From CAVRRZ01 sp963723745 (GTDB taxonomy: Bacteria; Actinomycetota; Actinomycetes; Mycobacteriales; Geodermatophilaceae), in contig CAVRRZ010000001.1 in the NCBI GenBank assembly GCA_963723745.1, positions 434,001 to 498,000 on the forward strand: DNA of 64,000 nt. The letters run 5' to 3'. Positions 44,030 through 52,240 of the stretch are shown in pieces. Under the pieces are notes generated by a model. The model saw nothing but the letters and a program-made list of their open reading frames with translations, did no database searches and had not been told where the DNA came from. The stretch's first letter is position 1. The number at the start of each line of letters is the position of its first letter. Position numbers and translations under genes: made by a program.

Positions 44030-45062
44030 GGACCGATCTCTGCGGTCCCGCCGGCGGCGCGGACGACGACCTGACCACGAGCGTGGGCGTCAGCATCACG
44101 CTTCGAGCCGGGCGGTGCGGCTCCTCGAAGAAGTTCAGGAGCAGCCGCGCCGCCTCGGCGCCGATCTCGTAGTGCGGCACGCGGACCGTCGTCAGCGGCG
44201 GCTGCATCTTGTCCATGAACGGCATGTCGTTGAAGCCGACGACGCTCACGTCGCCGGGGCACGACATCCCCCGCGCCACCAGGGCGTCGTAGCACCCCAG
44301 GGCCACCCGGTCGTGGCCGGCCACGACGGCGGTCGCCTGTACGCCGCTGTCGAGCAGCTCGCCGAACGCGCGCGCTCCCTCGGCCTCCGTCCAGGCGGCG
44401 CAGGTCATCAGCAGCCCGGGGTCCTCGGGCAGACCCCGGGCGCGCATCGCGTGGGTGTAGCCGCGCCGGCGCAGGAGCCCGGTCGACGTCCGCTGGGGTC
44501 CGGTGAGGTGGGCGATCCGGATGTGCCCGAGGCGCACGAGGTGGTCGACGGCGAGCTCCGTGCCGGCCACGTTGTCCGCGGTCACCGCGGGGATCTGCCC
44601 GCCGGCCAGCACCCGGTTGGCCAGCACGATCGGTATCCGCTCGGAGTGCAGCGCAACGAGCCCGGGGTCGTCCAGGCCGGCCGTGGCGACGATGAGCCCG
44701 TCGACCTGCTTGGCGCGCAACGAGTCGATGAGGGCGCGCTCTCGGTGCGGGTCGTCGTCGGTGTTGACGATCCATGCGTCGTACCCGGCCGGGGCCAGGA
44801 CGTCGTCGATGCCGCGCACCAATGGGGGCACGAGCGGATTGGTGAGGTCCGGGATCACGAGGCCGACGGTGTTCGTGCGGGCGGTGCGCAGACTCCTGGC
44901 CATGGGGTTGGGCCGGTAGCCGAGTTCCTCGGCCGCCTTCAGCACCCGGTCGGCGGTGCTGCGACTGACGCGCGACCGCGTTCCCGGGTTCAGCGCCCGT
45001 GACGCCGTCCCGACGTGGACCGCTGCCGCGAAGGCGACGTCACGGAGAGTAGGCGGCCGCAC
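44025..45062 (-). CDS. LacI-family regulator, copy 2
   Basis: A 345-residue repressor with HTH LRDVAFAAAVHVGTASRALN, hinge RPNPMARSLR, and core segments GLVIPDLTNPLVPPLVRGID and VSVVGFNDMPFMDKMQPPLT. It is a paralogue of copy 1. GTG 45062 is chosen because a leaderless -10 element (TACGAT) lies 7 bases before it and because copy 1 begins at the same residue. A GCAATCG half-site overlaps that -10, so it may regulate itself. The stop lies in the IS target site. Confidence 0.92.
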   Translation of the reverse strand: MRPPTLRDVAFAAAVHVGTASRALNPGTRSRVSRSTADRVLKAAEELGYRPNPMARSLRTARTNTVGLVIPDLTNPLVPPLVRGIDDVLAPAGYDAWIVNTDDDPHRERALIDSLRAKQVDGLIVATAGLDDPGLVALHSERIPIVLANRVLAGGQIPAVTADNVAGTELAVDHLVRLGHIRIAHLTGPQRTSTGLLRRRGYTHAMRARGLPEDPGLLMTCAAWTEAEGARAFGELLDSGVQATAVVAGHDRVALGCYDALVARGMSCPGDVSVVGFNDMPFMDKMQPPLTTVRVPHYEIGAEAARLLLNFFEEPHRPARSVMLTPTLVVRSSSAPPAGPQRSVP

Positions 45063-45066
45063 GCCT

Positions 45067-45075
45067 GCAATCGTA
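45067..45075 (-). promoter_or_regulatory. Leaderless -10 element with GCAATCG half-operator before lacI copy 2
   Basis: TACGAT (minus, 45075-45070) overlaps GCAATCG (plus, 45067-45073). A repressor there would block its own gene. Confidence 0.4.
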
Positions 45076-45194
45076 CGCATGGAGTCCCGGATCGGACGTC
45101 GTCCGAGGCCGGCGTCGGCTCGCCCGCCGTGGGCTCGGCACCGGAGCGCTCACCAGCCGGGAAACGCGGATCGATCGCAATTCCGGTGTAACCC

Positions 45195-45246
45195 TTGACA
45201 CACCTGCGACGTGGCCCCCGATACTGTCCGCCAAGCAATCGATTGC
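45195..45246 (+). promoter_or_regulatory. Promoter and palindromic LacI-type operator of the ABC transporter operon
   Basis: TTGACA (45195-45200) and GATACT (45220-45225) form the promoter. GCAATCGATTGC (45235-45246) is a perfect 12-bp palindrome at the expected start of transcription, typical of LacI repression. Confidence 0.65.
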
Positions 45247-45310
45247 AGCACGCGGGGAGCGGGCCGACAGCAGCCGGCCCGTGACGGCAGGCCTCCAGGC
45301 AAGGGAGTCG

Positions 45311-46207
45311 ATGCACGTGGCACAGCGACAGGACGTCGGGTCGGGGCTGGCGGTCGAGGCGCGTGGCGTCAGCGTCGAGTACGAACGCACCCGGGAGAAG
45401 GGCACGCTCGTCGCGCTCGAGGGCTTCGACCTGGAGGTCGCCGACGGGGAGTTCCTCGCCATCGTCGGGCCGAGCGGCTGCGGGAAGAGCACCTTCCTGA
45501 ACGTGGTCGCCGGGCTCGTGCCCCCGGCCGCGGGCGAGGTCAAGGTCTTCGGCAAGCCGGTCACGGGGCCCGGCTCCGACCGTGCCGTGGTCTTCCAGGA
45601 CTACGCGCTGATGCCCTGGCGCACGGTGGAGAAGAACGTCCGCTTCGGCCTCGAGATGCAGGGCCGGGTCGACTCCGACACCGGCGCCAAGGTCGCCCGC
45701 TTCATCAAGATGGTGGGCCTCGACGGCTTCGAGAAGGCCTACCCCCGCGAGCTCTCCGGCGGGATGCGCCAGCGCGTCGGACTGGCCCGCGCCCTGGTGA
45801 CCGAGCCCCGTCTGCTGCTCATGGACGAGCCGTTCGCCGCGGTCGACGCCATGACCCGCGAGCTCATGCAGGAGGAACTGACCCGGATCGTCGCCGAGAC
45901 CGGGCAGGCGATCATCTTCATCACCCACGGGGTCGACGAGGCGATCACCCTGGGCGACCGGATCGCGGTCGTCACGAACCGGCCCGGCCGGATCAAGGAG
46001 ATCATCCACGTCGACCTGCCGCGGCCCCGCAGCCGCAGCAGCCGCCACCTGCCGGAGTTCCAGGCGCTGCGCGACCGGGTGTGGGATCTGCTGTCCGAGG
46101 AGCACCCCGAGCGCGCCGAGGCCGAGCTCACGCCTGCCGGCGTCCCGGCCACCGGCAGCCCGCCGGCGACCGCAGCCGAGCGCAACGACGTGTCGGCCGG
46201 ACTGTGA
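45311..46207 (+). CDS. ABC transporter ATP-binding protein (TauB/SsuB-like)
   Basis: A 298-residue ATPase with Walker A GPSGCGKST, Q-loop VVFQDYALMPW, signature LSGGMRQRVGLARAL, Walker B RLLLMDEPF and switch His THGVDEAI. The FQDYALMPWRTV form is usual for nitrate/sulfonate/taurine importers. ATG 45311 is close after AAGGGAG; GTG 45281 is an alternative. First of a four-gene import operon. Confidence 0.9.
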   Translation: MHVAQRQDVGSGLAVEARGVSVEYERTREKGTLVALEGFDLEVADGEFLAIVGPSGCGKSTFLNVVAGLVPPAAGEVKVFGKPVTGPGSDRAVVFQDYALMPWRTVEKNVRFGLEMQGRVDSDTGAKVARFIKMVGLDGFEKAYPRELSGGMRQRVGLARALVTEPRLLLMDEPFAAVDAMTRELMQEELTRIVAETGQAIIFITHGVDEAITLGDRIAVVTNRPGRIKEIIHVDLPRPRSRSSRHLPEFQALRDRVWDLLSEEHPERAEAELTPAGVPATGSPPATAAERNDVSAGL

Positions 46208-46208
46208 G

Positions 46209-47057
46209 ATGACCACGACCGCCCCCTCCTCCACGGTCGCCCCTGCGGCCGGGCCGGGTCCTCGACCGGCGAGGCGACAGCAGTCGTTCGTCGAGCGCCT
46301 GGCCCGCAAGCGCGGGCCGGGGCTCCTCGCCTTCGTCGCCTTCATCGGGATCTGGCAGCTGTCCATCCTGGTGTTCGACCCCAATCCCCTCCTGTTCCCG
46401 GGCCCGGGGGCGGTCTGGGAGAAGTGGGCCGAGGCCGCCGCCGACGGGACCATGTGGGCGGCGACCGCCGACAGCATGTACGCGATGTCGATCGGCCTGG
46501 CGATCTCCCTGGTGGTCGGCATCCCCCTCGGGGTGGCCATCGGCATGTCCCCGACGGCCGACCTGATCACCTCGCCCTACCTGTGGGGCTTCTTCGCGAT
46601 GCCGCGCATCGCGCTGGCGCCGCTCATGGTGCTGTGGCTCGGCTTCGGCGCCGAGATCAAGATCTGGCTGGTCGTGCTGTCGGCGGTCATCCCGATCATC
46701 CTCAGCGCCAAGGACGGGGTGCAGACCACCGACGACTCGCTCGTCAAGGCCGCCCGGAGCTTCGGAGCCGGCCGGCTGCAGCTGTTCGGCAAGGTCGTCG
46801 TCCCCAACACGCTGCCGTTCATCGCCAGCGGCGTGCGCAACGGCATCTCCCGCGGCTTCGTCGGCCTGCTCGTCATCGAACTCACCGTCGGCACGGGCGG
46901 TATCGGCACGGAGGTCATCCGGTCCTCGCGCGACCTGGACACCGCCCGCATGTTCGCCTTCATCGCCACCCTCATCGTCCTGGCGCTGATTCTCGTCAGC
47001 CTCTCGCGCCGACTCGAGAACTACGCCAGCCGCTGGCGTGAGGAGGTCGTCCTGTGA
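46209..47057 (+). CDS. ABC transporter permease 1 (SsuC/TauC-like)
   Basis: A 282-residue permease with about six membrane segments and the EAA-type coupling loop around DDSLVKAARSFGAGRLQLFG and VVVPNTLPFIASG. It starts 1 base after the ATPase stop and overlaps the second permease by GTGA. Two different permeases suggest a heterodimeric channel. Confidence 0.88.
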   Translation: MTTTAPSSTVAPAAGPGPRPARRQQSFVERLARKRGPGLLAFVAFIGIWQLSILVFDPNPLLFPGPGAVWEKWAEAAADGTMWAATADSMYAMSIGLAISLVVGIPLGVAIGMSPTADLITSPYLWGFFAMPRIALAPLMVLWLGFGAEIKIWLVVLSAVIPIILSAKDGVQTTDDSLVKAARSFGAGRLQLFGKVVVPNTLPFIASGVRNGISRGFVGLLVIELTVGTGGIGTEVIRSSRDLDTARMFAFIATLIVLALILVSLSRRLENYASRWREEVVL

Positions 47058-47902
47058 CCGCGACGAGGTCGATCGCGCCGACCACGGTGCCCACATCGGT
47101 GACCGCGCCGTCGAAGAACCCGGCCAAGCGCCGGGGCCGCCGCCGCGTCTACAGCCGCAAGCAGCGCTGGCTGTTCGGCACCCTCAACCTGACCGTCTTC
47201 TTCACCATCTGGCAGATCGCAGCGACGACGACCGACATCCCGAAGCTGTTCCTCCCCTCCGTCACCGAGGTCTGGGCCGAGCTCGTCGAGATGCACACGG
47301 AGGGCATCCTCTGGGGCAACCTCGGCGTCAGCCTCTGGGTCTACGTGGTCGGGATGATCATCTCGATCGTGATCGCCGTGCCGCTGGGGTTGTTCATCGG
47401 CGGCGTCCGCATCGTGGACAAGATCGCCAGCCCCTACATCTGGGCGATCTACACCACGCCCCGTCTGATCCTCATGCCCCTGGTCCTGCTGTGGGTCGGC
47501 ATCAACGACACCGCGCGGATCGTGATCATCGTGCTCTCGGCGGTGCCGGCGACCCTCGTGGTGGTCATGGAGGGCGTCAAGACCGTCGACAACTCCCTGC
47601 TCCGCGCGGCACGGACCTTCGGCGCCGGCCGATACCGGCTGTTCCAGTCCGTGGTGATGCCCGCGACCGTGCCGTTCATCGCCACCGGGATCCGGATGGG
47701 TGTCTCCCGCGGCCTGATCGGCCTGTTCATCGGCGAGCTCTTCACGGCCGCCAACGGGATCGGCTACATCATCGCGCTGTCGACCAAGACGTTCAACAGC
47801 GCGCAGACCTTCGCGATGCTCTTCATCTTCGTCTTCTTCTGCGTCGCGATGGTCGGTCTCACCCAGCTGCTCGAGCGCAAGGTCTCGGTGTGGCGGGCCT
47901 AG
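47054..47902 (+). CDS. ABC transporter permease 2 (SsuC/TauC-like)
   Basis: A 282-residue paralogue of permease 1 with coupling loop DNSLLRAARTFGAGRYRLF and VVMPATVPFIATGIRMG. A basic N-terminal arm (KNPAKRRGRRR) precedes six membrane segments. GTG 47054 is translationally coupled to permease 1. Confidence 0.88.
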   Translation: MTATRSIAPTTVPTSVTAPSKNPAKRRGRRRVYSRKQRWLFGTLNLTVFFTIWQIAATTTDIPKLFLPSVTEVWAELVEMHTEGILWGNLGVSLWVYVVGMIISIVIAVPLGLFIGGVRIVDKIASPYIWAIYTTPRLILMPLVLLWVGINDTARIVIIVLSAVPATLVVVMEGVKTVDNSLLRAARTFGAGRYRLFQSVVMPATVPFIATGIRMGVSRGLIGLFIGELFTAANGIGYIIALSTKTFNSAQTFAMLFIFVFFCVAMVGLTQLLERKVSVWRA

Positions 47903-47960
47903 GACGCGTGACGTGGTCGTCACGTGCACGTGCGGGTGTCCTGTCGAGAAAGGACGGACT

Positions 47961-48998
47961 ATGAACAAGTTCCGACTGCCGGCGATCCTGCTGGCCGCAA
48001 CCCTCGTGGCTGCTGCCTGCGGCTCCGGCGACTCCGGGGATTCCGGAGGCGACGACGGCGACGGTCTGAGCCTGAACCAGGTCCGCCTGGCCATCGACGG
48101 CGACGACTACATGAACCAGCTCGCCTGGATGGTCGCCGACGAGAACTACTGGCCCGATCTCGGCTTCACCGAGGAGGCCGAGGTGTTCGCGACCGACGAG
48201 TACATCGCCGGCCTGGCCGGTGAATCCGTCTGGGTGGCGCAGGGCGAGGCCGACGTCATCTGGTCGGCGCTCGCCGAGGGCAGCGTCCCGATGAAGATCA
48301 TCGGCGTCGAGAAGGACGCCGAGGCCTTCTTCCTCGGCATCCGCGAGGGCGTCGACCCCGAGAACCTCGAAGGCCTCAAGATCAGCGGTGGCGCGGCCGG
48401 TGACCGCAACATCACCGTCGCCGAGGAGATGCTCGAGGGGCTGGGGGTCGACCCCGAGAGCATGGAGTGGGTCCAGATCGAGGGCGGCTCGGACGATCGG
48501 TTGCAGGCCATGCTGGCCGGCCAGATCGACGTGGCGTCCCTGCAGCCGCGGCACGTCCTCCCGCTCGAGGAGTCCGGCGGGCAGATGATCGTGCAGGAGT
48601 ACAAGCGCTACCCCCAGGAGGTCTGGGTCGTCCGCGCCGACACGCTGGAGGAGAACCGCGACGCGGTCTGCGCCTACCTGGAGGGGCGCATCGCCGCCAA
48701 GCAGTGGATCTCCGCGGGCGATGACTACAAGGACAACCAGGACGCCGCGGTGGCCATCGCCGCAGACCGCGGCGAGGACCCCAGCGAGGGCGACCTCGAC
48801 GAGTGGACCATCGAGATGGAGCAGAACTGGTCGCTCACCGGCGGTGCTCCGATGGAGTCCTTCGACGCCTGGAACGACGCGATGATCGACGCGGGCAACG
48901 TGGACGAGGGCTTCGACTGGAGGGAGCACGCGGACTTCTCGTGCCTCACCGAGGCTCAGGAGAACCTCGGCCTCGAGGTCGAGCCCGGCAACCTCTGA
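47961..48998 (+). CDS. ABC transporter substrate-binding lipoprotein, NMT1/TauA-like
   Basis: A 345-residue lipoprotein: signal MNKFRLPAILLAATLVAAAC with lipobox VAAAC, an acidic Gly/Ser/Asp linker, then a type 2 binding fold (LKISGGAAGDRNITVAEEML, AGQIDVASLQPRHVL). The domain is the NMT1-like one shared by taurine, alkanesulfonate and pyrimidine-precursor binders, so the ligand is open. ATG 47961 follows AAAGGA. A 13-bp hairpin after the stop separates it from the FAH gene. Confidence 0.87.
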   Translation: MNKFRLPAILLAATLVAAACGSGDSGDSGGDDGDGLSLNQVRLAIDGDDYMNQLAWMVADENYWPDLGFTEEAEVFATDEYIAGLAGESVWVAQGEADVIWSALAEGSVPMKIIGVEKDAEAFFLGIREGVDPENLEGLKISGGAAGDRNITVAEEMLEGLGVDPESMEWVQIEGGSDDRLQAMLAGQIDVASLQPRHVLPLEESGGQMIVQEYKRYPQEVWVVRADTLEENRDAVCAYLEGRIAAKQWISAGDDYKDNQDAAVAIAADRGEDPSEGDLDEWTIEMEQNWSLTGGAPMESFDAWNDAMIDAGNVDEGFDWREHADFSCLTEAQENLGLEVEPGNL

Positions 48999-49016
48999 TC
49001 CACCGGCACCATCGCG

Positions 49017-49057
49017 CGCTCGGCGCCGGTCGCGTTTCCCGCGGCCGGCGCCGAGCG
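49017..49057 (+). terminator. Hairpin between the ABC operon and the FAH gene
   Basis: A perfect 13-bp stem (49017-49029 with 49045-49057). It may end or only reduce transcription into the FAH gene, whose start is 40 bases on. Confidence 0.65.
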
Positions 49058-49096
49058 TCGTTCCGAGGTCCTTCTCCACCACGACAGGAGGCACCG

Positions 49097-49885
49097 ATGC
49101 GACTGGTGTCCTACGACGGCGGCTTCGGCCGGCTCGAGGGCGACGCGGTGGTGCCGATGGGCACCGATCTCGTCCGGTGGCTGGCCGGGGCCGAGCGGGC
49201 CGACGAGGACTCACCCGTCCCGGTCTCCCGGCTGACCCTGCGCGCGCCGGTCCCGCGTCCGGGCAAGGTGCTCTGCATCGGCCTGAACTACCGCGACCAT
49301 GCGGCCGAGACCGGTAAGCCGCTGCCCACGGTCCCCATGCTGTTCGCGAAGTGGGCGAACTCGGTGGTCGGTGACGGCGCCACTGTCACGATCCCCGCCG
49401 CGACGACGAAGGTCGACTGGGAGGCGGAACTGGGCGTCGTGATCGGCCGCAGGGTGAAGGACGTGCCGGTCGAGGAGGCCCTGGACGCGGTCGCCGGCTA
49501 CTGCTGCACCAACGACCTGTCGGCCCGAGACCTGCAGGGCGTCACGACGCAGTTCACGCTGGGCAAGGCGATCGACGGCTTCCTCCCGATGGGCCCGTGC
49601 CTCGTGACGCGGGACGAGGTCCCCGACCCGCAGGACCTCACGATCTCCTGCACGGTGAACGGGGAGACCATGCAGAGCTCCAGCACCCGGCAGATGGTGT
49701 TCGGCGTGGCCGAACTGATCAGCTACCTGAGCCGCACCATCACCCTCGAGCCGGGTGACGTGCTCGTGACGGGGACGCCCCCAGGCGTCGGAGTGGCCCG
49801 CACCCCGCCATGGTTCCTGCAGGCCGGCGACGAGGTCGTGGTGGAGATCGAGCGTCTCGGCCGACTCACGACCCGCATGGCCTGA
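49097..49885 (+). CDS. Fumarylacetoacetate hydrolase-family protein
   Basis: A 262-residue FAH-fold enzyme: CIGLNYRDHAAETGKP, metal ligands in DWEAELGVVIG, GYCCTNDLSARDLQ, and the C-terminal VLVTGTPPGVGVA. The family cleaves C-C bonds in, or decarboxylates or hydrates, acylpyruvates and related dioic acids. ATG 49097 follows ACAGGAGG. It lies downstream of the importer and may share its control. Confidence 0.9.
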   Translation: MRLVSYDGGFGRLEGDAVVPMGTDLVRWLAGAERADEDSPVPVSRLTLRAPVPRPGKVLCIGLNYRDHAAETGKPLPTVPMLFAKWANSVVGDGATVTIPAATTKVDWEAELGVVIGRRVKDVPVEEALDAVAGYCCTNDLSARDLQGVTTQFTLGKAIDGFLPMGPCLVTRDEVPDPQDLTISCTVNGETMQSSSTRQMVFGVAELISYLSRTITLEPGDVLVTGTPPGVGVARTPPWFLQAGDEVVVEIERLGRLTTRMA

Positions 49886-49893
49886 CCCGCTCG

Positions 49894-49968
49894 GAGGGCC
49901 CTGCCTCAGAGGGCCCTGCCTCAGAGTGCTCCGCCTCAGAGTGCTCTGCCTCAGAGTGCTCTGCGCTC
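49894..49968. repeat. Five 15-bp tandem repeats between convergent genes
   Basis: Units of GAG(G/T)GC(C/T)C(T/C)GCCTCA follow each other from just past the FAH stop through the cupin stop codon (49951-49953). The fifth unit is partly diverged. They are noncoding except for the last codons of the cupin gene. Confidence 0.85.
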
Positions 49969-50322
49969 CGGGCCGGTGAGCTCCTCGACGTTCGCCGCGA
50001 GGTCGGGGTGCGGGAAGAAGCAGACGAGCACCAGGTCCGACGGTCCGGACGCGACCGTCGCGTGCGGCACGCCGGCCGGGACCACGACGACGTCGCCCAC
50101 GCCCACGCGGGTGGGCACGTCGTCCTCCCAGGCCGTGCCGGTGCCGCCGGCGACGTAGACGACCTCCGCGCTGCGCGGGTGCACGTGCGGCGTCCGTGGG
50201 CCGGGTGCGACGCGGACCACGCGCGCACTGGCACCGACGTCGAGCCCCGGTGGCAGCGGGTTCGCCGACAGCCGCCCGGGCAGCCGGGCGAAGTCCAGGC
50301 TCCCGGCGGGGACGACGGGCAT
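49951..50322 (-). CDS. Small cupin-domain protein
   Basis: A 123-residue single-domain cupin with metal-binding motif 1 in PHVHPRSAEVVYVAGGTG and motif 2 in VPAGVPHATVASG. Cupins of this size act as isomerases, lyases or dioxygenases, or bind small ligands; nothing fixes which. ATG 50322 follows GGAGGA. Last gene of the minus-strand 2-hydroxyacid dehydrogenase operon. Confidence 0.8.
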   Translation of the reverse strand: MPVVPAGSLDFARLPGRLSANPLPPGLDVGASARVVRVAPGPRTPHVHPRSAEVVYVAGGTGTAWEDDVPTRVGVGDVVVVPAGVPHATVASGPSDLVLVCFFPHPDLAANVEELTGPERRAL

Positions 50323-50368
50323 GGGAGTCCTCCTCCGGGAGGGCGGCCGACGGGTGCGGACGTCCCGG

Positions 50369-51442
50369 TTACTCGCCGGTGCCCGTCTTGTCGATGACCT
50401 CCTGGAGCAGCACGGCCTCGCCGTTGCGCTTCGACGACTCGATGGCCGCCCGGACGACGCCCAGCGCACGCACGGCCTCGGTGGCGCCGACCTCGACCGT
50501 CGCCCGACCGCGGCAGGCCAGCCCGAACTCCTCCAGCTGCTCGCGGAACATGTCCGTGCGGGGCAACTGCACCGGCTGGCGCTCCGCCTCGCCGTAGAAC
50601 TGCGACTTCAGCGTCGACCAGTCGTCGGCCTGGTGCGACTCGTCCCAGTGCGTGAAGTCGAGGTCGTACTGCAGGTTGGCCTTCGTGCCGAGCAGATTCA
50701 TCGAGTAGACGCCCGGGGACGCCCACCCGGTGCCGACGTAGGCGAGCGGCCCGCTCTCGAACTCGAGGATCGCCATGATGGCGTCGGGCACCTCGGCCTT
50801 CGTGTACAGCTTGCGCATGTGGGCGGACACGCTCTTCACCGGGCCGAGCAGGAACTGCAGCGTGTCGGCGTGGTGGACGCCGAGCTGGATGAAGGCGCCG
50901 CCCGGGCTCTTGTCGGCGTACCAGCGCCACGTGTTCGGGGTCAGCTCCAGGCCGCGCTCGTTGGAGAAGTTGGCCTCGGCCAGGGAGATGTCGCCGATCC
51001 GGCCGTCGTCGATCCAGCGCTTCATCTCCCGGTGGCCGGACAGCCGCCGGGAGCTGTGCCCCACGGCGAAGACCTGACCGGTCTCCTCGACCGCTGCGGC
51101 GATGGCGTTCGCGTCCTCGAGCGTGTGGGCGATGGGCTTGTCGGTGTAGACCGCCTTGCCCGCGCGCAGCGCCTGGATGACGACGTCCTTGTGGGTGTCG
51201 TTCGGCGTCGTGACGATCACGCCCTCGACGGCCTCGTCGGCGAGCAGCTCCTCGTACGAGGACGCGGCGTTGGGGACGCCGTACTCCTTGCAGAACGCTG
51301 TCCGCCTGGCCTCGTTCCGGCTGAAACAGCTGTAGATCTCGACCTGGTCGCCGCGCTGGATGCCGCGGGCCAGCACGCGGGCCCACCGCCCCAGGCCGAC
51401 CGATGCGAGACGGATCTTGTCCCCGTGGGTGGACCCGGTCAT
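50369..51442 (-). CDS. Gfo/Idh/MocA-family oxidoreductase
   Basis: A 357-residue NAD(P)-dependent sugar or cyclitol dehydrogenase. The N-terminal Rossmann fold has LASVGLGRWAR, and the catalytic-Lys motif is TDKPIAHTLED (usual form EKP). The C-terminal domain has SPGGAFIQLGVHHADTLQF with the conserved GG...D..H pattern. The ATG overlaps the creatininase stop (51439-51442). Confidence 0.88.
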   Translation of the reverse strand: MTGSTHGDKIRLASVGLGRWARVLARGIQRGDQVEIYSCFSRNEARRTAFCKEYGVPNAASSYEELLADEAVEGVIVTTPNDTHKDVVIQALRAGKAVYTDKPIAHTLEDANAIAAAVEETGQVFAVGHSSRRLSGHREMKRWIDDGRIGDISLAEANFSNERGLELTPNTWRWYADKSPGGAFIQLGVHHADTLQFLLGPVKSVSAHMRKLYTKAEVPDAIMAILEFESGPLAYVGTGWASPGVYSMNLLGTKANLQYDLDFTHWDESHQADDWSTLKSQFYGEAERQPVQLPRTDMFREQLEEFGLACRGRATVEVGATEAVRALGVVRAAIESSKRNGEAVLLQEVIDKTGTGE

Positions 51443-52224
51443 GGTCGTCCGCCTTCCCGTTGCTGCTGCCGTCGGATGTCTCGGGCCGTCATGACGCCGG
51501 CGAGGAGCTCCAGCACCCCATCGGCGACGACCTTGGTGAACGTCTCGGCACGCTCGGCGCTCGCCCAGGTCGGGTTGCCGAACCAGCCGTCGTCGCAGAG
51601 TTCGGTGACGTCGGTGATGAAGCCGTAGACCTCGTGCGAGCGACGCATCGCGTCCATCTCGATCGCACCGGGCGGCCGGGTGGGCTCGCCCGCGCGTTCG
51701 GTCTTCACCAGCACCGGATCGTGGGCGAGCATCGCCAGGGTCTCGATGCCACCCCCGTGGGTGAGCTCCCCGCCCTCGTCGCGGTAGAGCCGCTGCGCCA
51801 CGTAGCAGGCCTGGGCGGCGACGACGGTGCAGTCGTAGGCGTTCTGCAGGTCGGTCGCGACCGCGTTCATCGACGCGATGTTGCCCTCGTGCCAGTTGAC
51901 CAGGACGAACGTCTCGACGCCCATCCTGATCAGCTCCGTGCAGATGTCGGTGAGCAGCGCCTCGAACGTCTCGCGGCGCAGCGTCACGGTGCCGGGGTGA
52001 CCGGCGTGGATGGGGGTGACGCCGTAGGGCCCGAACGGGGCGTAGACCGCGTCGAGCCGGTCCGCGACCTCTCGGGCGATCAGTTCGGCGGCGAAGGTGT
52101 CCGTGCCGTTGGGCAGGTGCGGTCCGTGCTGCTCGATGCTGCCGATCGGCAGGACGGCCGTCCGCGACCGGGCGACCGCCTGGGCCGCTTCCGGGCTCGT
52201 CATGTCCGCGAGGTCGTAGCGCAT
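51439..52224 (-). CDS. Creatininase-family amidohydrolase
   Basis: A 261-residue protein with metal ligands in LPIGSIEQHGPHLPNGTD and NWHEGNIASM and in THGGGIETLAML, the usual creatininase-fold pattern. Members open cyclic amides or hydrolyse formamides. It is coupled to the Gfo/Idh gene by ATGA overlap and lies 16 bases after the 2-hydroxyacid dehydrogenase. Confidence 0.88.
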   Translation of the reverse strand: MRYDLADMTSPEAAQAVARSRTAVLPIGSIEQHGPHLPNGTDTFAAELIAREVADRLDAVYAPFGPYGVTPIHAGHPGTVTLRRETFEALLTDICTELIRMGVETFVLVNWHEGNIASMNAVATDLQNAYDCTVVAAQACYVAQRLYRDEGGELTHGGGIETLAMLAHDPVLVKTERAGEPTRPPGAIEMDAMRRSHEVYGFITDVTELCDDGWFGNPTWASAERAETFTKVVADGVLELLAGVMTARDIRRQQQREGGRP

Positions 52225-52240
52225 CTCCGGGTCCTCTCGC

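Noticed and set aside
42880..45062. LacI copy 2 truncated by the insertion sequence
   Set aside because: The target duplication CCTAGG contains the native TAG stop, so the protein end is preserved, and its length matches copy 1.
49894..49968. Possible CRISPR array
   Set aside because: The 15-bp units are directly adjacent, without spacers, and no cas gene is present. No CRISPR array was found in the window.
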